Positions 55,593 through 64,000 of a stretch of 64,000 nucleotides of DNA are shown here, piece by piece. Within the stretch, counting starts at the first letter, position 1. Each line of letters starts with the position of its first letter. Origin of the DNA: Setophaga petechia (lineage: Eukaryota > Chordata > Aves > Passeriformes > Parulidae); the NCBI GenBank assembly GCA_024362935.1, contig JANCRA010000010.1, forward strand, positions 5,572,501 to 5,636,500. The letters are read 5' to 3'. The notes beneath the pieces were generated by a model that was not told the DNA's origin, did no database searches, and worked only from the letters and a program-made list of their open reading frames with translations. A program made the position numbers and the translations under genes.

Positions 55593-58500
55593 CCCAAACA
55601 AAAACACATAAAGAGCTTGATCCATCAGGAATTTCCCTTTACCAGCAGTAGATTTGGGAAGTGAGGCTTTATTTCATAACCAGAGATGCTGCATTTTATT
55701 TCTATAAATAAGAGCTCTAATTTCCTCCCTGCTGGAGCATTCTTGCTGTACTGTGTTCTACCAGGACAGTTGCAGCTTAGAGGTTTTTGGTTATCCCTGT
55801 ACATAGATGAGCTTTACAAGATCTTGATGATATTCACAAGATCTTCAAAACAGGCACAGCCATGTGCATGTTAGGAATAAAGTGAAATGGGAGCCAACTT
55901 TCACAAGCATCATATTGTCCTTTTGAACCATGGTGCATGACATAAAGGGAATTGTTATTTCTTGGTATCAATTTCAGGCCCACTCCTTCACATCACTGCC
56001 AACTTGAAATACCCTTTTGGTTTCACATATATTTTAGTTTTTAACTCTAGCAGAAACAAACTAGAATATTTGGTTCTAACAAATATTTACCTTTAGCAAA
56101 AGTAACCACTACTCAGCTAGTGATTTCCTAAATCAATTTTCAAATAAGATGTCTAAAGTAAAGGAAGTGTTGCTGATTAGTCATTTCAATTAAAGCAAAT
56201 GCACAGGAACCCTTTTACATGAGTGGGGAGTTTATATAACACGTGATAGAAAGAACACTGACCTACTGCTTTATTTGGTTTTATATGGAGATGGTCACAA
56301 AGGCACCAAGTGGACATAGAAATATAAAAAATAGTCTCTTTTCCAAAAAGTATAAAGAAAGATGCAAATAACACTCCATAAATAAATCACAAGGGTAGAG
56401 AAAAAAATCTAGGAGTCTTAATCATTAAAAAGGTCAACCTTGTCCTTTTCTAAAGGGAGCAACTACCTTTAGATTTGGCATACAAGCTTCTCTGTTCCTC
56501 TGTTTTTCTGCAGCTCAGTGAAAGATCTGTCAGCTGTAAATGGTAACCTGCCTTTCACTGTGTCTCTTTTGTGACAGGAGTCCCATTCCTCTGAAACAGG
56601 GAAAACACTCAGCAGCTACTGGAAAATGTTGGTGGAACGAGGTGAGAGCCATCACTGATGTGGCACACACAGGAAAGAAGAATACTGGAAAAACTAAAGA
56701 ACAGTTTGGCTGCATCCACATGAATCCCACTGTGAAAACAGAGCTTACAAATTTAGGGGGAACAGAAGGAAGAAAAAACACTCAGTGATTTTCAAACAAA
56801 AATAAACAAATACCAGTTAAAACCATCAGCATGCACTCAGGAGGAAAAGGGTTAGTAATTGCAAATTAGGCATGAAACAGGAGCCAACAGTATAAATGAA
56901 GAATACTTACTGCTGTCACAGTTTAACAATACATCTCATTGGCAGTTTTAAACAAGAATAAAACTAGCTGTGAATAGGTATAAAGCTGAGATGCTGAAAT
57001 GGAACTCCAGCTTTAATTTGTCTTATTTTGTGCCTGAAGCAGTGGAAATAATTCACCACAGCCACACATGAAATATTTAGTTTACAAGCAGTTACCTACA
57101 CTGGGAGACAAGTTACAATAAGAACAAGCCAGCACTGTCACTCCCCAGAAAATCCAATCTTCAGAAATATTGAAGTAACCACCAAAGGAAAAAAAACTGC
57201 TGTAAAATCCCAAGTGTTCTAAAAGTCATTAGCAGAAGGTATATGAAAAGAAAAGGATGTAAGTAGCAGTTAGGATGCTGTCTGATATGCTGAATATGTT
57301 ACAGGTAAGTTTTTTCAAAAGCATAATTATTTGCTCTCACATGGGTAACACAGCTGATACCAGATTTCAGTATTCCCAACCACAGCTCCCTGTGAAGTGA
57401 TAGTGGGACAGATAATTCTCTTTGCAAAAGGAGCTCCCAGGCCATCTAAAATCCTGGTGCCAGTTAGAGCACCAAGGCTCACTGCAATATTGTGTTACAC
57501 TGCCCAGTCTGGTACAAAACCAGGAGCTGTAATAGGGCTGGAAAGAAATCCCTCATGGAAGCACTGCATTCTCCTTCCCTTTTTATCCATGCTGGTTACT
57601 GCCCAATTCACTCTCAAGCTGTGCTGTCTGCCAATAAATAAACATTAATTTCTCTCCATTTCATGTTGATGCAAATGTTTAACAATTTAATGACAAAAGA
57701 TTATGTGAAAGGCAGATTCTGAGAGGAAAGCAGGGAAGGGGAAAGGACAAGCCCTGGTATGGGCTTTGCTGCTGATTTCTAGTCACAAACTGAGACAGCC
57801 CCCTCTGGATCACAGCTAAAATAAAGCCCTTTGGAGAGGTTCATTTCCAGTGTTTTAGAAATTAGAAATTTAGTATAAGAATCATTTAGAAAAATAATCA
57901 ATATTAAAGGTTTGTGGAAAGAAAAAGGAATATTTATAAGTCACACACACAGCTTCCCTGAATACACCATCAAGCCATATGGTGCACACATACAGCTGTG
58001 ACACACACTGATAAATTATTCTCCTTTCTGCTGAGGTGACTCACAGAACAGCTCAGGTTTCAGCTACAATTAAATCTTCATTTGATCCTCCAGCAATTGG
58101 AAGCAGCTCCATGAATCTAACACAGGGCTCCATTAAACAGTGCAAGTGCCTCAAGTGTTCATCCAGCCCTGAGCCAAAAGGCTTTTAATGCTCAACACAG
58201 GAGGAATTCCACTGACTCCTACAGAACAACAACTCAAAAAGCAAAGCACTGAGTCATTGAACAAAACCTGTCAGAGACATGAGCTAAACATCAGTGAAAA
58301 GACTAGTGACAAAATCAAGTGCTGCATAAATATCACAGTTCATGACTCTGAATTCATTTCGTTCAGCAAAACCTCCATCCATCAAAATACCTAATTCCAC
58401 ATCAAATGTTCAGCACTTCTACTAAATTCAAGTACATATTTAATTACTCTTAACTGGTGACTTAGCATGCACACATCAATTAAAAAATTAGCTCACAAGC

Positions 58501-59196
58501 CACATCAAAATATCCAATGGTTTCAGTGTCAGCCTATCACACTGTGAGGCAAAAAGAACAAAACAACCCTGTCCCAGAACATTTGTGCATCTTTGTCCAA
58601 TCCACAGGAAAAATTCATTTCCAAAACTCTGGCATCATCCCTTAACATGCAGTCAGGAGAGATGTGACCTCTGGTATATACAGAAAAAACCCAGCACACT
58701 TCCCAGAAGAGAGGAGTTGTATGAGTAATACATTATTTTCAGCCCTAAATAAAACATTATCTCATCATACACATTATGAGAATTCTGCTCCCATTTATTC
58801 TTGATAATCCAAATTCACAGAGTGAGATAAGACAAGTCTAAGGGGTCAGCTTTTGTAGTAATCCATTCCAAGAATATACAAAAGCCAAAGCACTGTAGTA
58901 GTTTATGTTCTTTTCCATCACTCCTACATGTGTCTTTATGCAAATTTAACCCTCAGGCTGCACATTTGCAACAGAAACATTCACAGAAGGTTGTTTTGAT
59001 GCTAATGATGCTGTAGAAATAATATGTAGGGGACTAGTGCAAAGTGTTGACTGCATATTTGTATCACAGATAGGTACAGTTATTAAAGTAGAATTGCATC
59101 TAAAAATGCACAACACTAGGAATTCTCATTAGTGTTCTAATCACCAGCATGCAAAATAAAGTTTAGGTCTTGTAGGTAATGTAATTTCTAAGTATT

Positions 59197-59290
59197 TGTA
59201 AATTTTTGTAATATTCGAAATAAAATTTTGTAAATATATGTAAACACACGACATAAATTTGTAAATATTTGTAACTATTCTAAATATTTA
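59197..59290 (+). repeat. AT-rich degenerate repeat of TTTGTAAATA units
   Basis: TGTAAAT occurs at 59197-59203, 59229-59235 and 59260-59266, TGTAAACA at 59239-59246, and related TGTAAT/TGTAAC/TATTTATAAATA units lie between. The spacing is irregular, so it looks like a decayed simple repeat rather than a clean satellite. The same words match the forkhead-factor core. Confidence 0.65.
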
Positions 59291-62169
59291 TAAATAACAG
59301 GCAAGTTCCTTTCCCTCCTCAGAGTCCCAGTGGAGGAAAGAAAGTTCCCTGGTGGCACTCTGTAAAATGAAGTTTAGTGGTTTGAGGATACACCAATCTT
59401 GTTTCTGTGCAGCATTCTGTTCTGACTGCCCAGAAGTGCTGCAGCACCCAAGACAGACCATGAAGTTGTTTCTTTTCCTCAGTTTCCTGTGTGTTTGTTC
59501 CTTTTTCCAGTCATGCAGCAGCAAACCCTGGGAGTTACACAAGTACCATCAGTCATCTGAGGCCAAAGTCAATAACTGATCACTGAATGATCAATTGGAG
59601 CCCATTGGGCATGACTGGGCTCTTGCCTCACCCCAACATCATCCTGCAGCCACAAAGCTCCACAGTAAAAACTGCTTTACCAAGTTCACTGTGCTACTCT
59701 AATACAAATAAAGTTGATAAGAATTTATCCTCTAAAAAGTTCATATTGAAATGTACTGCATTATAACATCTACAAAGACTGAATTTACTTTTATATATGC
59801 ATTTTTCTTTTAAAAATGTGCTTTGTTTCTGAGATGAGCTTTCATACTTGGCATATCTCCAGGATTACAGACTTATTTCTCTAAGATGGGTATTAATTTA
59901 GCACTAGAGGTTTGAGTGAAACATTATCAAAGATTTTGATGATTTAATATTTCTTCTTCCTTCTCTGTTTTGAAATTATTTTATCGAGATATTTGCAGCT
60001 TTGTCTTTCAGTGACTTAAGACTGATTTGCTGTTTAGTTTAGCTGAACAGACATTTATTGTCTTTTCCAGCTTTTATTTCTTTGGATTTTTAAGATTCAC
60101 TGTGAAAAATAACTCATCCTACATAACAGCTAAGGAGGTTATGCAAATATTACCATCAATAATCCAGAGCCCAGTAGTTTAAGGCAATGATAATACCAAG
60201 GTGGTCACAAATCACAATTTAATTTGCCCTCTCATTGCCTCCTGACACTTTCTAGACAATGATTGTCCTGCTGATTGCAAGCAGGGGGCAACTGAATCTC
60301 CCAGACAGATGAAAGATCCTTCCATGCAATTCCATCTCAAAATTCACTGCCCACCAAAGTTACCCAAATTACAAGTTAAAATCAGCAGTTTACTTCTCAA
60401 TGAAAATTTTACATAGCCTTCTAACAGAAGGCAAAATATCACTTTTTATTACTGGAATAAATTCACTCCCCAGCAAGAAAGCCATGAAAATAAATAAGTC
60501 TATTACTCCTATAGGTTATATATTACTAAGAGTGACTCTGGAACCATGAGAAAAAAAATTTATAAGAAGTATCAACTTTATTAGTCAGAAATCAGCACAC
60601 CTCTGTTACCCAAGAATACAAAATTTCCCACTCTGCCATGGCCATGTGGCTCAGGCTGGAGAATCACACACAGCCAAGGATGGCTGAGGGCTGCTGCACT
60701 GGGACAATGTGAGGCACAAGTTAAAATTAAATCCAAATTCTCAGTCATAATTAAAGAAAATCAAGGTGAAACAGAAAAAAAGCCAACATACACAAATTAT
60801 TGTGAAGTTAAAAAAATATCTGAAGGAAGCTAAAAACACAAGAGGGAAATCCATGGTTCAAATAGCTACGAAAACCAGTTATACAAAGGTAAAGACTTTT
60901 AAAGACAGATCAGCACTTAAATGAATTCTAGTTCTGAGAAGAGGAAGATGGTAAAATCACTGAAGTGATCAGCAAACATTGCCTACCTGTATTTGGTAAT
61001 GTGGATAACTTTGTACTGCATGAGGATAATGAAATAATAGAAATATACTTATGACTAGACCAGATAATATAAAAATAAGTTTTAGGGTTTCATAAGGAAA
61101 AACATAACCATAAAGTCTAGAAAATGCCCAAGAGAACTGCCTTAGGATATCAGTGGGACCCCAATGTCTATTTCCAGTGTATGTGGGAACAAACAGAAAA
61201 TCACTCTAGAGTAAGTGCCCCAATGTAAAAAAATTAGCAACTAATAATTGCAGGAGACTTACAAGATTAAATGTAAAAAGGAGGTTAATTTATCAGGTAT
61301 TAATTCACTTAATAATAAGTGTATAATTCAAAGGAAAACAATTTCACTAATGCAAATCAACCCAGCTGTACAATAAACTACTAAACAAACCTGGGATTTG
61401 TTCTTTGAGTGAGAAATCACAAACTCATTATTTAGGTTTTTACTTCACCTAAAACATGAGGCATTCTACACCAAATAAGAGTGAAGAACACATTACAGGA
61501 ATTATAATGAGTTCATTTTAGCATGATTTTAGCAATTCTGTCAGGACTTGTGCACTGCTCTCAGTGAAGTGAAGCTCAGCAGCAAATTGTGGTGGGAATG
61601 GAGTGATCTGGATCAGTTGGTTCACTGCACTCATTCCCTGGGAACACATTCTCAGGCACACATTAAAAATGGAACAAGTGCTGGCAAAAAGCATGTATGT
61701 AAATCCCAGTTAAAAGAAAATCATTTATGCTCAAACTTTAAAAGCTTGATCTTTTAAATCCTTTAAATACAAAAACCAGGCTTAATTTGATGGCAGTATA
61801 AAGTGCTACACACTGAAAAGCCTTTCATTGTGAGGATAAGGAAATGAGGATCAGTGGTTAGAAACTAAACCTAAACATCCAAAATTTCATATTTCAATTT
61901 ACCTAGCTCTAAAGGTAATAGAGCCTGAAACAAGTACAGACAATTCCCTTATCTCCTGAAGTTCTCACAGCAAAACCATTCATGCCTGTGCTCTTAGGCC
62001 CAGCTATTGAGTCAGGGGGGTGATACACCATGACTGCAGCACAGGAGGGGTCAGGCTGTATAAACTAGCAGGACCTTCTGGCTCAGGTGGATTTTACCTC
62101 TCAGACAAATGTTATGTAATTAATTTGGCAGCAAGGCAGTATTTTGGAGAAACAGGAAAATGCATTATT

Positions 62170-62183
62170 CCCCCCCCCCCCCC
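62170..62183 (+). repeat. C14 homopolymer
   Basis: An uninterrupted run of 14 C in AT-rich intergenic DNA, preceded by GCATTATT. The exact length is prone to sequencing error. Confidence 0.7.
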
Positions 62184-64000
62184 TTATTTCAGCTTTAGTT
62201 AACCCCTCCTCACCCAAAGAAGCATTTACTGCTTCTTCTCCCTGTATTTTTACTGCTTCAAGCATGCACTAATGCCTCCTGCAGAATCCAAACCAGCCTG
62301 TTCTAAGCCATGACCAATGATTTGTGGTCAGCCTTGTGTGACACGAATGTAATTTTAAAGATGTTAAGATTTTGCCTTTTTTGTTGCAACAGCAGAACAC
62401 AAAACTTATCACCTTTCAGGGAAAACACAAAGTTGATTTTCTTTCCCTCCTCCAAATAACTGCCTCCCTGGCTTACTACCAAGCAGTCTATTCCCTCAGA
62501 ACAGCTTTTGTGCTGTCAGTACATCTCTGACGTGTTTTAAAGCAATGGAATGCAGTTCTAGATGGCACAGATATCACAGGGTGTTCACTGGCAGCTCGAG
62601 TGTTTGCTTTGCTCCAGTGGGTTTTGTTCAACTCCTCCTGTTTGTCTGCAGTCCCCCCCACCTGTTTGTCTGCACAGTCACTAACTCTATGCCAGTAGCT
62701 TAAATACATGAAACCTAACTTGCATTAAAGTGCCCATTCCATGATAGACATCAAACCTACAGAGAGCATTGGATACTGGAGATGTGGAATTATATAACAT
62801 CTGAAACATCCCATAGCTTAGGGAGGGATTAATAAAAGCAGCAGAATCCATCATGGCTGGATTAACCCAGGCTCTTCTCTGCTCATCCATGGACAGACAC
62901 TGCTGCACCCTCCTTCCCCTCAAAGCACACCCAGCAGCTGGAAATCACATCCTGACTCCCAAGTCATCTTCAATTCCACTTCAAGTGTTTCCTGCTATGG
63001 AAAACTTCCTGTTAAGATAAAGACTTCATACCTATCTTTTCCAGTGGGCTGTTAACATAATGTGCAGCAAGGCCAATCACCCTTCAAATGAAATTTAATC
63101 AAAGAAGGCACCTCACCCTTAGCAGATTTAAAGTTATTCTGTTCAATTACTGACAAATGTGTCAAACACATCCCTTAGAGGTCCCAAGGAAATAGGATTA
63201 CCCACACTGAATATTCATCAGAGAGGAAAAGGAAAATGTTACTGCCTCAAGAGAATTAAACAACGTCATGAAAACCGATTTCCAATCTTATCTAATAAAA
63301 GGGCAATTTGCCACCAGACCTTTAGCACCCATTTGTTAAAATAACCCAGAAACTTATTTATTGGAGTGATAGACTAGAAACACACAGCCAATTTTTACAG
63401 AGTTTTAATTACTAAGGAAATGGCACTATACATTTCCCTCAGATTAAACAAATACCACTAGACAAGCCTGCCTCCAAGATAATAAGCAAACAGCAAGAAG
63501 CAAGCCACAGCTTTTTCTAAGGCAAACAAAGAAAAAACCTCTTTGTGAACTGGAGTTCTGCCCTTTCCAGTTTGCCCAGACTTGCCCCTTCTCTCACTCT
63601 GTGTTCTACCATGGTATTGACATAGCCCAAGGAGGGTTTTTTTGCTGACATACTCACACCAGACAAAGCACCCTTTCATCAAGTGTTCAACTGTGCTCCA
63701 ACACCAGGCTCCAGAAATCAGCAATGCCAGGCAGCCTTCTATGGCTGAATTAGAAACCACTGCTTCTTAGAATAGGAATCACAATATCTGTAAATTAGAC
63801 CCTTTACTGGGATATCAACACTAAGAGTATCCACAAAAACCAGCAACACAAAGTTTTCTTATGACAAACCTACTGTGCTTGATATCTTCACTAAAACTTG
63901 TACCCAACTGGTATTAGAGGCCCTGACAAAAATAAGGAACTCAAAGCCAGAAACAGCAGGATTTACCTTCCAGAAAAGCCAAGGCAGTTACAGCATTGAT

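Larger units (their letters stand above)
48611..64000. other. intergenic DNA right of IPPK
   Basis: About 15.4 kb upstream of IPPK. No exon, RNA gene or clear CR1/LTR copy was recognised on either strand, and the open frames present are short and unlike known proteins. It is AT-rich overall, with a forkhead-like cluster at 59197-59290, a 16-bp A run at 55577-55592 and a 14-bp C run at 62170-62183. In the vertebrate order I know, the next gene would be BICD2 on the minus strand, presumably beyond the right edge. Distal exons or a 3' UTR at the far right cannot be excluded. Confidence 0.65.

Noticed and set aside
48611..64000. Search for BICD2 exons, expected next by synteny
   Set aside because: No coiled-coil coding exon or other recognisable segment was found on either strand. 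The gene is presumably beyond the window.
1..64000. CRISPR arrays, phage-like or bacterial operon structures, tRNA and rRNA genes
   Set aside because: No regularly spaced identical repeats, no clustered prokaryote-type genes and no recognisable RNA gene. The content is a vertebrate two-gene locus.

Overview
The window is vertebrate nuclear DNA, almost certainly from a songbird (passerine). It has split genes with GT/AG introns, a single CpG-island promoter, many 3' fragments of CR1-type LINEs, and two LTR-like blocks that resemble zebra-finch-type retrovirus LTRs as I remember them. There are no bacterial-style genes, operons, CRISPR arrays or tRNA/rRNA genes. Nearly all long open frames are chance frames in introns.

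Left part (1-17.8 kb): the 3' end of CENPP on the + strand. It consists of at least 15.4 kb of one intron, followed by the last three coding exons (15487-15566, 17192-17283, 17448-17569), which encode the C-terminal 97 residues of centromere protein P. The intron carries two CR1 fragments, one solo-LTR-like element and a 23-bp minisatellite.

Middle part (17.6-47.8 kb): the whole of IPPK (inositol-pentakisphosphate 2-kinase) on the - strand. I resolved all 13 coding exons with matching phases and splice sites. They join into an intact 491-codon frame, which is the length I recall for the human enzyme. The stop is at 20464-20466 and the start ATG at 47651-47653. The 3' UTR is about 2.8 kb, intron 1 is 13 kb, and exon 1 lies in a CpG island with a YY1-type element. 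A second LTR-like element sits in intron 6 on the same strand as IPPK.

The two genes are convergent. CENPP coding sequence ends only about 75 bp from the single obvious IPPK poly(A) signal, and the CENPP poly(A) signals lie inside the IPPK 3' UTR, so the mature mRNAs probably overlap tail to tail. The order CENPP(+)-IPPK(-) matches the conserved vertebrate synteny I know from human 9q22, where BICD2 follows. No BICD2 exon was recognised in 48-64 kb, which holds CR1 fragments next to the promoter and then AT-rich intergenic DNA.

Functionally the neighbours are unrelated: CENP-P is a kinetochore component, while IPPK makes phytate (InsP6). The points most worth checking are an in-frame upstream ATG embedded in the IPPK YY1 element, the overlapping 3' ends, and an intronic LTR with a duplicated poly(A) hexamer in the sense direction of IPPK. 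I found no previously undescribed system.
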